Of a stretch of 64,000 nt of DNA, positions 56,261-64,000 are shown piece by piece (the first letter of the stretch is position 1; the number at the start of each line of letters is the position of its first letter). A program made the position numbers and the translations under genes. The notes below the pieces were generated by a model. The model saw only the letters and a list, made by a program, of their open reading frames with translations. It ran no database searches and was not told where the DNA came from. Origin of the DNA: Paraburkholderia gardini (GTDB lineage: Bacteria > Pseudomonadota > Gammaproteobacteria > Burkholderiales > Burkholderiaceae); the NCBI RefSeq assembly GCF_907164575.1, contig NZ_CAJQYY010000002.1, forward strand, positions 124,001-188,000. The letters are read 5' to 3'.

Positions 56261-58015
56261 ATGAGATCCGTCGTCCGTCTGACTGCCTCCGCCACCAGTG
56301 CGCTACCGCGCTGGCTGCTGCTTACCATCTGTATCGTCTACGCGTCGTTCGGGCTCTTCGGCCGCGATCCGTGGAAGAACGAAGATGCCGCCGGCTTCGG
56401 CGTCATGTGGACGATGGCGAAAGGCACCGCGCACGACTGGATGCTGCCGAACATCGTCGGCAAATACATCACATCGGATGGTCCGCTGGGTTACTGGCTT
56501 GGCGCCGTCGCGATCCGTGTGCTGTCGCCGTGGGTCGATGCAAGCAATGCGTCGCGCGTGTTCACCGGCTTGCTGTTCTGCGCGGCCTGCGCGTTCGTCT
56601 GGTACGCCGCGTATCTGCTCGGCCGCCGGCCCGAAGTACAGCCATTCAAGTATGCGTTCGGCGGCGAGCCCGAGCCGCGCGACTACGGCCGCACACTCGC
56701 CGACGGCGCACTGCTGATTCTGCTCGCCTGCTTCGGTCTCGCCGAGCGCGGCCACGAAACCACGCCGCAACTCGCGCAGTTCGTCTGCATCGCAATGCTC
56801 GTGTACGGGCTCGTACGGATGATCGACAAGCCGGTGCAAGGCTCGCTGCTTTGGGGTCTGGCGCTCGGGCTCGTCGCGTTGACGGCCAATCCCGTGCTGG
56901 TGAGCGCGCTGCTGGTCGGCACGCTGGTGATGACGCTTATCGTGCGCGAGGCGCAATTGCGCTGGCTGTTGCTGGCGGGTCTGCCGGTCGCGCTGGTCGT
57001 GTCGATCGCGTGGCCGGTGGCCGCCCTGATCACATTTCCCGACGATGCCGTCTGGTTCCTTCACCAGTGGGTGCATGTCAGCATCAACACGTTCGGGGGG
57101 CCGCCCGGGTCGGTGCTGCGTTATGCGCTGAAAAACCTGCCGCTCTTCACATGGCCTGCGTGGCCGCTCGCCATCTGGGCATGGTTCAGCTGGTCGGGAT
57201 TGCGTCGCGCGCCGCACATTGCAATTCCGATGTCGGTCATCGCGCCGCTGCTGATTCTCGTCGTGCTGCAAAGCATGTCGACGAACCGTTTCTACATGCT
57301 GCTGCTGCCCGCGCTCGCGGTGCTCGCCACGTTCGCGCTGCCCACGCTCAAGCGCGGCGCGATCAACGCGATCGACTGGTTCGCGGTGCTCAGCTTCACG
57401 ATTCTCGGCAGTTTTGTGTGGCTCGTGTGGCTGGCCGGCATGACAGGTTTTCCGCATCCGCTCGCGCGCAATCTCGCGCGTCTCGCACCCGGCTTCACGC
57501 CGCAGTTCAAGATCCTGTCGTTCGTGTGCGCCGTGGCCGTCACAGTCTGCTGGTTCGCGCTCGTGCAATGGCGTATTGCCCGGCATCCGAAGGTGCTCTG
57601 GCGCAGCGTGGTGCTCTCTAGCGCCGGCACGACGCTCATGTGGGTGCTGCTGATGACGCTCTGGCTGCCGGTGGTGAACTACAGCCGGACGTACAAGGAC
57701 GTCGCGCAGCAGATCGCAAGCCATCTGCCGGATGACTACACGTGCATCTCGCCGGTCCGTCTCGGCGATGCACAGATCGCCACCTTCGCCTATTTCGGCA
57801 ACATGCATTTTTCGTTCGACGAAGACTGCGACGTGATCCTGCGCCAGGACACGCAGGATTTCGGCGAACCCAGCTCGATGTCGAACTTCGTCTGGAAGCT
57901 GGTCTGGGAAGGCCGCCGCGTTGCCGACCGCGACGAACGGTTCCGTCTGTACGTTCGCATCGACCGCCCGAAACCGCCGGTCAAACGTCGCGGCCCGCGT
58001 CAGAAACCGGGTTGA
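56261..58015 (+). CDS. GT-C type membrane glycosyltransferase
   Basis: Membrane protein of 584 residues with about 10-12 hydrophobic segments after a first helix at about 15-35. The early loop FGRDPWKNEDAAGFG carries the acidic pair typical of ArnT/PMT-type GT-C transferases, which use a polyprenyl-phosphate sugar donor. The C-terminal about 100 residues are soluble (YSRTYKDVAQQIASHLP onwards) and probably periplasmic. The start at 56261 fits a short basic leader. A MATE exporter gene follows two bases after the stop. Sugar and acceptor are unknown. Confidence 0.8.
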   Translation: MRSVVRLTASATSALPRWLLLTICIVYASFGLFGRDPWKNEDAAGFGVMWTMAKGTAHDWMLPNIVGKYITSDGPLGYWLGAVAIRVLSPWVDASNASRVFTGLLFCAACAFVWYAAYLLGRRPEVQPFKYAFGGEPEPRDYGRTLADGALLILLACFGLAERGHETTPQLAQFVCIAMLVYGLVRMIDKPVQGSLLWGLALGLVALTANPVLVSALLVGTLVMTLIVREAQLRWLLLAGLPVALVVSIAWPVAALITFPDDAVWFLHQWVHVSINTFGGPPGSVLRYALKNLPLFTWPAWPLAIWAWFSWSGLRRAPHIAIPMSVIAPLLILVVLQSMSTNRFYMLLLPALAVLATFALPTLKRGAINAIDWFAVLSFTILGSFVWLVWLAGMTGFPHPLARNLARLAPGFTPQFKILSFVCAVAVTVCWFALVQWRIARHPKVLWRSVVLSSAGTTLMWVLLMTLWLPVVNYSRTYKDVAQQIASHLPDDYTCISPVRLGDAQIATFAYFGNMHFSFDEDCDVILRQDTQDFGEPSSMSNFVWKLVWEGRRVADRDERFRLYVRIDRPKPPVKRRGPRQKPG

Positions 58016-58017
58016 CC

Positions 58018-59400
58018 ATGTTCGCCGACGTGCGGAAAATCGCCGCGCTCGCGTGGCCTGTACTGATCGGACAACTCGCGATCATCGCATTCGGCGTGAT
58101 CGATACGGCAATGGTCGGGCGCTATTCCGCGATCGATCTCGCGGCACTCGGGCTCGGCTCGTCGATCTATATCTCAGTGTACATCGGCCTTACCGGCATT
58201 CTCACCGCGCTGCAGCCGATCACCGGACAGCTCTACGGCGCGCGGCGCTACAGCGAGATCGGCGAGGAAGTGCGTCAGGCGCTGTGGCTCGCGCTGGTTC
58301 TGATGGCGCTAGGCTTTTTGATTCTGTATTTTCCCGGACCGCTGCTGCGTATCGCACATGCGCCCGAAGCGCTGCGTGAGCGTACCGTCGCGTACCTGCA
58401 GATTCTCTCATTCGGGTTGCCCGCGAGCCTCGCGTTTCGTGTGTACAGTTCGCTGACCAATGCAGTGGGGCAGCCGCGACTCGTCATGATCCTGCAAGTC
58501 GGCGCGCTGCTGCTCAAGATTCCGCTCAACCTGTGGTTCATCTTCGGCGGTGCAGGCGTGCCCGCGCTCGGCGGCCCCGGCTGCGCGCTCGCAAGTACCG
58601 CCATCAACTGGACGCTCGCGATCGTCGGCATGACGCTGCTGGTGCGCCTGGACATCTTCCGCCCGTTCGCCACCTTCTCGCGCTTCTGCTGGCCTGTATG
58701 GAAGCGTCAGACCGCGCTGCTGAAGCTCGGCATTCCGATGGGACTGTCGTACCTGATCGAGGTCACGTCCTATACGTTCATGGCGCTCTTCATCGCGCGC
58801 TTCGGGACCACGACGCTCGCCGGTCACCAGATCGCGGGCAATCTCGGCGCGGTGCTGTACATGACACCGCTGTCCATCGGCATCGCCTCCTCGACGCTCG
58901 TCGCGCAGGCACTCGGCGCGCAACGTCCCGCCGACGCCCACACGCTCGCGCGACACGGCATCCTGATGGCGTGCGCGATCGCGTGCTGCTACGGCATGAT
59001 CGTGCTCGCACTGCGGCCTTTCATCGTCGTGGGCTATACGTCGAATGCACAGGTCGCGGCGGCCGCGATGCCGCTCGTGCTGATCGTGATCGTCTACCAC
59101 CTCTTCGACGCGCTCCAGATCACCACCGCGTTCGTGCTGCGCGCGTATCGCGTCGCCGTTGTGCCGACCGTGATCTATGCCGTCGCGTTGTGGGGCGTCG
59201 GCCTTGGCGGCGGCTATCTGCTCGGCTTCAACGTCAGCGGACGGGTTCCCGAATGGTTCACCGGTGCGCGCGGTTTCTGGGTCGCCAATGCGGCGAGCCT
59301 CGCTATCGCCGGCATCGGCCTCATGCTCTACTGGCGCACGGTCAGCGCGCGCCATCTGCGTGCCGGCGCACGTTCCCCGCACGTCGACCCCGCCGTATAG
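58018..59400 (+). CDS. MATE family efflux transporter
   Basis: Exporter of 460 residues with about 12 hydrophobic segments in two related halves (MFADVRKIAALAWPVLIGQ and KLGIPMGLSYLIEVTSYTF). It belongs to the NorM branch, which exports cationic drugs with Na+ or H+. The start is two bases after the glycosyltransferase stop, so translation is coupled. The pairing raises the option of a lipid or saccharide substrate. Confidence 0.88.
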   Translation: MFADVRKIAALAWPVLIGQLAIIAFGVIDTAMVGRYSAIDLAALGLGSSIYISVYIGLTGILTALQPITGQLYGARRYSEIGEEVRQALWLALVLMALGFLILYFPGPLLRIAHAPEALRERTVAYLQILSFGLPASLAFRVYSSLTNAVGQPRLVMILQVGALLLKIPLNLWFIFGGAGVPALGGPGCALASTAINWTLAIVGMTLLVRLDIFRPFATFSRFCWPVWKRQTALLKLGIPMGLSYLIEVTSYTFMALFIARFGTTTLAGHQIAGNLGAVLYMTPLSIGIASSTLVAQALGAQRPADAHTLARHGILMACAIACCYGMIVLALRPFIVVGYTSNAQVAAAAMPLVLIVIVYHLFDALQITTAFVLRAYRVAVVPTVIYAVALWGVGLGGGYLLGFNVSGRVPEWFTGARGFWVANAASLAIAGIGLMLYWRTVSARHLRAGARSPHVDPAV

Positions 59401-59675
59401 CCGTATTGCGCCTGGCTTCGGAGTGACGCAAAACGCATCAACTCGATAACGCGCGGATCTGCCGTGCCGGTCTTCCTTCCCGCTCGCGCACCTTATCCAC
59501 GGTGTTAGTTGTCAAAAAATGCCCGTATTGATTTACTTGTCACGAATCGATGGGTATAAATCGGGCACTTTTCATAAAAAGGGCGCGCAATGTATCCTAT
59601 GCTTGAATGCAGCGCCTGCTGACTGGATGCGTCGTCCGTTCCCGGCTTTTTTTTGCCCTCAATGGAGTGCCTGCC

Positions 59676-60221
59676 ATGCTGAAGAAGCTGTTAATGCTCT
59701 GCGTCGCGCTTGTCCTGTCTTTGTCCGCTGGTTTCGCGGCGGCCGTCGAAGTCAATTCGGCCGATCAGGCCGCGCTTGAATCGGTGAAGGGCATTGGCCC
59801 GGCCCATGCGAAAGCGATCATCGACGAGCGGACCAAAAACGGCCCGTTCAAGGACGCCGACGATCTCGCGACACGCGTCAAGGGAATCGGCACCAAGTCG
59901 GTAGTCAATCTTGAAGCAGCCGGTTTGACGATCAACGGTTCGACGGCGCCGCCGAGTGGTGCGAAAGCCACCGCGCCAGCAGCAGCGAAACCAGTGAGCA
60001 AGCCCGCTACACCTGCCGCCACGATGACGATGGCACCCGCCAGCACACCGGCGGCAGCGTCGACGAAGAAGTCGAAAAAGAGCAAGACGGCCGCGGCGGC
60101 TTCGGCGCCAGCGACAACCGTAGCGGCATCCGCCAGTGCGCCGGCGAGCGCATCGGACACGAAAGCATCGAAGAAAAAGTCGAAGAAGGCCAAGGCCGCA
60201 TCGGCAGCATCGGGCGCCTGA
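59676..60221 (+). CDS. ComEA-like helix-hairpin-helix protein with H1-like tail
   Basis: Exported DNA-binding protein of 181 residues. The signal peptide (1-23) ends in GFAAA. A helix-hairpin-helix domain of ComEA type (about 24-85: VNSADQAALESVKGIGPAHAKAIID) follows. The last 95 residues are an Ala/Lys/Ser/Pro-rich region with KKSKKSK and KKKSKKAK patches, like histone H1 tails. ComEA binds incoming DNA in the periplasm during transformation. GGAG before the ATG at 59676 supports the start. Confidence 0.85.
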   Translation: MLKKLLMLCVALVLSLSAGFAAAVEVNSADQAALESVKGIGPAHAKAIIDERTKNGPFKDADDLATRVKGIGTKSVVNLEAAGLTINGSTAPPSGAKATAPAAAKPVSKPATPAATMTMAPASTPAAASTKKSKKSKTAAAASAPATTVAASASAPASASDTKASKKKSKKAKAASAASGA

Positions 60222-60349
60222 GGCTCGACATCTGAGGATCGCGCTGGCGACCTGGTCCGTGCGATCCGCGTAATCCCCGCCGCGCCCCCGCGCGGCGCAT
60301 TTCACCCGCTGGCGCATGTGTGTCGTGCCGGCATTCCAGAGAGACAGTC

Positions 60350-60787
60350 ATGAGCCTACTCGACAGCATCGGTTCCCTGCTTGGTAAATCGCCTGAAGGC
60401 GGCGGCGGACAGCAGGCGTTGATCGCCACCGCACTCGAATTCGTGAACAACCAGCCGGGCGGCCTGAACGGCCTGATCCAGCAATTCAAGGACAAAGGCG
60501 CCGGCGACATCATCAGTTCGTGGGTCAGCAACGGCGAGAATCAGGCAATCTCGCCGGACACGCTGCACAGCGTGCTCGGTTCGGACACTGTCACGAATCT
60601 CGCATCGAAAGCCGGTGTGGCGCCCGATCAGGTCAGCGGTCTGCTCTCGCAGATCCTGCCGCACGTGGTGAACGCGGCAACGCCCGAAGGCGAAGTGCCG
60701 GCCGAAGGCAAGCTCAACGCCACGACGGTTCTCGGCGCACTCGGCGGTATCGCCTCGCTCCTCGGCAAGGGCGACAAAACCGCTTGA
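60350..60787 (+). CDS. YidB/DUF937 family protein
   Basis: Small protein of 145 residues of unknown function. MSLLDSIGSLLGKS at the start and the GLNGLIQQFKDKGAGDIISSWVSNGEN segment identify the YidB family, which occurs widely in proteobacteria. No signal peptide or membrane span. The C-terminus is Gly-rich. It is followed by a strong terminator and is probably a single-gene transcript. Confidence 0.85.
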   Translation: MSLLDSIGSLLGKSPEGGGGQQALIATALEFVNNQPGGLNGLIQQFKDKGAGDIISSWVSNGENQAISPDTLHSVLGSDTVTNLASKAGVAPDQVSGLLSQILPHVVNAATPEGEVPAEGKLNATTVLGALGGIASLLGKGDKTA

Positions 60788-60810
60788 TATCCGCGCGGTC
60801 GTCACGGTCG

Positions 60811-60843
60811 AAAAAAAGGCAGCGAGAAATCGCTGCCTTTTTC
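60811..60843 (+). terminator. Rho-independent terminator after the YidB-family gene
   Basis: A 13-pair stem (60813-60825 with 60830-60842) of AAAAAGGCAGCGA and its complement, loop GAAA, with A and T runs; it can serve both strands, so it also ends clpB. Confidence 0.9.
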
Positions 60844-60944
60844 ACTGCTTTTACCGCCGCGTCGTGTTCGTGTACCAGAACGGCATACCCGAACAAACAT
60901 CGTAATCGCGAGCGACGCAACACGCCGCCGCCCGCGCACTACGC

Positions 60945-63542
60945 TTAATGCACGACACGCTCGAAAACGAGTGCGCCGTTGTCCACTTCGACCGGTATCA
61001 CATCCTTCGGGCCGAACCTGCCAGCCAGAATCAGCTTCGCGACCGGATTTTCGATCTCCTGCTGGATCGCGCGCTTGAGCGGACGGGCGCCAAAGAGCGG
61101 ATCGTAACCAACCTTGCCGATGTGCTCCAGCGCGCCATCCGACACGACGAGCTGCATGTCGAGCTTCGCGAGCCGTTCCTGCAGACGCTGCAACTGGATC
61201 CGCGCAATCGACTGGATGTTCGTGCGATCGAGTGCGTGGAACACGACGACATCGTCGATCCGGTTCAGGAACTCGGGCCGGAAGTGCAGCTTCACCTCTT
61301 CCCAGACCGCATCCTTCACCGCATCCTGCGGCTCGCCGACCATCGACTGGATCACCTGCGACCCAAGGTTCGACGTCATCACGATCACCGTATTCTTGAA
61401 GTCGACGGTGCGTCCCTGGCCATCGGTCATGCGACCGTCGTCCAGTACCTGCAGCAGCACGTTGAACACGTCCGGATGCGCCTTCTCGACTTCGTCGAGC
61501 AGGATCACGCTGTACGGCTTGCGGCGCACGGCCTCGGTCAGATAGCCGCCTTCTTCGTATCCGACATAGCCCGGCGGCGCACCGATCAGCCGCGCGACGC
61601 TGTGCTTCTCCATGAATTCGCTCATGTCGATACGGATCAGATGATCTTCCGAATCGAACAGGAACGAAGCGAGCGCCTTGCACAGTTCCGTCTTGCCGAC
61701 ACCCGTCGGCCCGAGGAACAGGAACGAACCATACGGCCGGTTCGGATCGGCGAGACCCGCACGCGAGCGGCGGATCGCATCGGCCACCGAGCCGATCGCC
61801 TCATCCTGACCGACGACGCGCTCATGCAGCTTCTCTTCGATCTGCAGCAGTTTTTCGCGCTCGCCCTGCATCATCCGCGACACCGGAATGCCGGTTGAAC
61901 GCGACACGACTTCCGCGATTTCCTCCGCGCCGACCTGGGTGCGCAACAGACGCCGACGCGTGGGATTGTTCTGTTCCTGCGCCTCGGCCTGCGTGACCTG
62001 CTTCAACTGGGCCTCGAGCTGCGGCAACGTGCCGTACTGCAGTTCGGCGACTTTCTCGAGCTTGCCCTGACGTTGCAGACGCACGATTTCCGCACGCGTT
62101 TTCTCGATCTCTTCCTTGAATTGCGCGCTGCCCTGCACCGCCGCTTTTTCAGCCGTCCAGATCTCTTCGAGGTCCGAATATTCGCGGTCGAGCCGCTCGA
62201 TTTCTTCCTCGATCAATTGCAGGCGCTTCTGCGACGCTTCGTCCTTTTCCTTCTTGACGGCTTCGCGCTCGATCTTCAACTGGATCAACCGACGGTCGAG
62301 CCGGTCCATCTCTTCCGGCTTCGAATCGATTTCCATCTTGATCTTCGACGCAGCTTCGTCGATCAGGTCGATGGCCTTGTCCGGCAGAAAACGATCCGTG
62401 ATATAGCGATGCGACAGTTCCGCGGCCGCGACGATCGCCGGGTCGGTGATGTCGACGCCGTGGTGCAGCTCGTACTTTTCCTGCAGGCCGCGCAGGATCG
62501 CGATGGTCGCCTCGACCGACGGCTCGTCCACCAGCACCTTCTGGAACCGGCGTTCGAGCGCCGCGTCCTTTTCGATGTACTTGCGGTATTCGTCGAGCGT
62601 GGTCGCGCCGACGCAATGCAGCTCACCGCGCGAGAGCGCCGGCTTCAGCATGTTGCCCGCGTCCATCGCGCCTTCGGCCTTGCCCGCGCCGACCATCGTA
62701 TGGATTTCGTCGATGAAAACGATGGTTTGACCTTCGTCTTTCGCGATGTCGTTGAGCACGGCTTTCAGGCGCTCTTCGAACTCGCCGCGATACTTCGCGC
62801 CCGCGAGCAGCGCCGCCATGTCGAGCGACAGCACGCGCTTGCCCTTCAGCGTTTCCGGCACTTCGCCGTTGACGATGCGCTGCGCGAGGCCCTCGACGAT
62901 CGCCGTCTTGCCCACGCCCGGCTCGCCGATGAGCACCGGATTGTTCTTCGTACGACGTTGCAGGATCTGGATCGAGCGACGAATTTCGTCGTCACGGCCG
63001 ATCACCGGATCGAGCTTGCCGGCGCGGGCACGCTCGGTCAGATCGACCGTGTATTTCTTCAGCGCTTCGCGCTGGCTCTCGGCGTCCTGGTTGTGCACCT
63101 GCGAGCCGCCACGCACCGCGACGATCGCCGTTTCCAGCGACTTGCGCGACAGGCCGTGCTGGCGCGCGAGCCGACCTGCCTCGCCCTTGTCGTCGGCGAT
63201 GGCGAGCAGGAACATCTCGCTCGCGATGAACGTGTCGTTGAGCTTTTGCGCTTCCTTGTCGGCCTGGTTGAGGAGGCCAGTGAGTTCGCGGCCGATCTGC
63301 ACGTTGCCGTCGGTGCCCTGCACCTGCGGCAGGCGCGTGATCGCGTCGTTCAGCGCGGTTTGCAGCGGCTGCACGTGCACGCCTGCACGCGAGAGCAACG
63401 AGCGGGCCGAACCATCCTGCTGCGCGACGAGCGCGGCAAGCACGTGGACCGGTTCTATGTATTGATTGTCGTGACCGACAGCCAGGCTTTGCGCATCCGC
63501 CAATGCTTCCTGGAATTTGGTGGTGAGTTTGTCGATTCTCAT
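60945..63542 (-). CDS. clpB: ATP-dependent disaggregase ClpB
   Basis: Hsp100 chaperone of 865 residues that pulls apart protein aggregates with DnaK. The N domain (about 1-145) is followed by NBD1 (Walker A GEPGVGKT near 205), the long middle coiled-coil domain (about 410-520), NBD2 (Walker A GPTGVGKT near 605) and the C-terminal domain. A near-perfect GGAGG seven bases upstream supports the start at 63542. A sigma32-type promoter lies directly upstream. Confidence 0.97.
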   Translation of the reverse strand: MRIDKLTTKFQEALADAQSLAVGHDNQYIEPVHVLAALVAQQDGSARSLLSRAGVHVQPLQTALNDAITRLPQVQGTDGNVQIGRELTGLLNQADKEAQKLNDTFIASEMFLLAIADDKGEAGRLARQHGLSRKSLETAIVAVRGGSQVHNQDAESQREALKKYTVDLTERARAGKLDPVIGRDDEIRRSIQILQRRTKNNPVLIGEPGVGKTAIVEGLAQRIVNGEVPETLKGKRVLSLDMAALLAGAKYRGEFEERLKAVLNDIAKDEGQTIVFIDEIHTMVGAGKAEGAMDAGNMLKPALSRGELHCVGATTLDEYRKYIEKDAALERRFQKVLVDEPSVEATIAILRGLQEKYELHHGVDITDPAIVAAAELSHRYITDRFLPDKAIDLIDEAASKIKMEIDSKPEEMDRLDRRLIQLKIEREAVKKEKDEASQKRLQLIEEEIERLDREYSDLEEIWTAEKAAVQGSAQFKEEIEKTRAEIVRLQRQGKLEKVAELQYGTLPQLEAQLKQVTQAEAQEQNNPTRRRLLRTQVGAEEIAEVVSRSTGIPVSRMMQGEREKLLQIEEKLHERVVGQDEAIGSVADAIRRSRAGLADPNRPYGSFLFLGPTGVGKTELCKALASFLFDSEDHLIRIDMSEFMEKHSVARLIGAPPGYVGYEEGGYLTEAVRRKPYSVILLDEVEKAHPDVFNVLLQVLDDGRMTDGQGRTVDFKNTVIVMTSNLGSQVIQSMVGEPQDAVKDAVWEEVKLHFRPEFLNRIDDVVVFHALDRTNIQSIARIQLQRLQERLAKLDMQLVVSDGALEHIGKVGYDPLFGARPLKRAIQQEIENPVAKLILAGRFGPKDVIPVEVDNGALVFERVVH

Positions 63543-64000
63543 CAAGAGACCTCCAATTTCGAATATCACCAAAATGAGGCGTTTTGTGCGGGTTTCAAGC
63601 GCCTGATCGCATTCGACTGGCGTTTTTTTGCAAATTCGCCAACAAACTGCCGACACCCGTTTCAGCGTCGGGCGGACGATGCAGAACGAACCCACGCGAC
63701 CGGAACAATCTGCCCGATCCGGAGCAACGCGGCAAGTGGTTCGGCCGGTTGGGCGCAAGCTCGTGGATCGTGTGCCAACCACGTCGGTGCAAGGGTTGCC
63801 GATCCTGTATGCTCGCAATAAGATGTAGTCTGGATGCAACTATTTCGCCTGCCTGCCCGCGCTGCTTCGCGTTGTGCGATGAGCCTGGCTTGCGATCCGG
63901 TGCCGCCGGGTTGTCCCTTGTTGTCGTCTGGTTGCGGCTTCAGGCGACAGTGCGATGAAGCTGCCCTGTTTTGCTTTACAGCGTGCCCGCGCCCTGCGCG
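63543..64000. other. 458-base region upstream of clpB to window end
   Basis: It contains the clpB heat-shock promoter (63572-63599). The rest is GC-rich with no supported gene, RNA or repeat; a gene beginning beyond the window cannot be judged. Confidence 0.4.
63572..63599 (-). promoter_or_regulatory. Sigma32 heat-shock promoter of clpB
   Basis: On the minus strand CTTGAAA (63599-63593) and CCTCATTT (63579-63572) are 13 bases apart. The sigma32 consensus is CTTGAAA with CCCCATNT at 11-16 bases. It gives a leader of about 25 bases before the clpB start. Confidence 0.85.

Noticed and set aside
1..64000. CRISPR arrays, insertion sequences, prophage, tRNA and riboswitches
   Set aside because: No regularly spaced repeats, transposase or integrase genes, tRNA cloverleafs or known riboswitch cores were seen on either strand.

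Overview
The window is bacterial chromosome from a beta-proteobacterium of the family Burkholderiaceae, most likely Burkholderia sensu lato (Paraburkholderia or Caballeronia type). The evidence is the high-GC coding sequence, the phaC-phaA-phaB-phaR polyhydroxybutyrate cluster with a nearby bktB-type thiolase, the surE-pcm-nlpD-rpoS block, dnaX-ybaB-recR with the 4.5S RNA gene upstream, and trxA-rho. About 57 protein genes are supported and gene density is high. I see no rRNA, tRNA, insertion sequence, prophage or CRISPR array. It reads as core chromosome with a few accessory insertions.

Layout. 1-3613 (minus): a three-gene phosphorelay, namely a CHASE3-type membrane histidine kinase, a small CheY/Rcp1-like receiver, and a REC-PAS-kinase cut off by the window edge. 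A pure G/C tract of 67 bp sits between the first two genes and looks like an assembly artefact or an extreme hairpin. 4032-11674: an orphan small protein with its own promoter and terminator, an AsmA-like protein, the FetAB iron-export pair, a secreted protein of unknown function, and a quinone-oxidoreductase-like dehydrogenase divergent from a LysR regulator. 11712-17312 (minus): Ku and three-domain LigD (non-homologous end joining), followed by a small hydrophilic protein and preceded by a cytochrome P450. 17528-24001: serB, metC, a secreted protein, bktB, a KdgK-type sugar kinase and rimO. 24322-24958: a HigBA-type toxin-antitoxin pair. 25037-29964: phaR, phaB, phaA and phaC, read leftwards from a well-placed sigma70-type promoter.

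30409-41923: pgeF-rluD divergent from bamD, rlmD divergent from an endonuclease/exonuclease/phosphatase-fold protein, then surE-pcm-nlpD-rpoS plus a DEDD exonuclease, and a quinone oxidoreductase. 42030-46155: a CoA-transferase with an NMT1/SsuA-type ABC importer, placed just after recR. 46240-50230: dnaX, ybaB, recR and the 4.5S RNA gene (ffs). 50662-55971: trxA with an unusual C-terminal extension, rho, a MerR regulator with its MFS transporter, mtfA, and the type B L31 gene. 56261-60787: a GT-C membrane glycosyltransferase with a MATE exporter, a ComEA-like protein with a histone-H1-like tail, and a YidB-family protein. 60945-63542: clpB behind a clear sigma32 promoter.

Several blocks form functional modules: carbon storage (pha genes, bktB), stationary phase and stress (rpoS, clpB, surE, pcm), DNA repair and maintenance (Ku/LigD, recR, dnaX, ybaB), and envelope assembly (bamD, nlpD, asmA-like). 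I found no clearly new multi-gene system. The best leads are the G/C tract, the toxin start codon, the trxA stop loss, the small gene attached to the Ku/LigD operon, and the REC-PAS-kinase phosphorelay. All calls come from reading the sequence; no database search was run.
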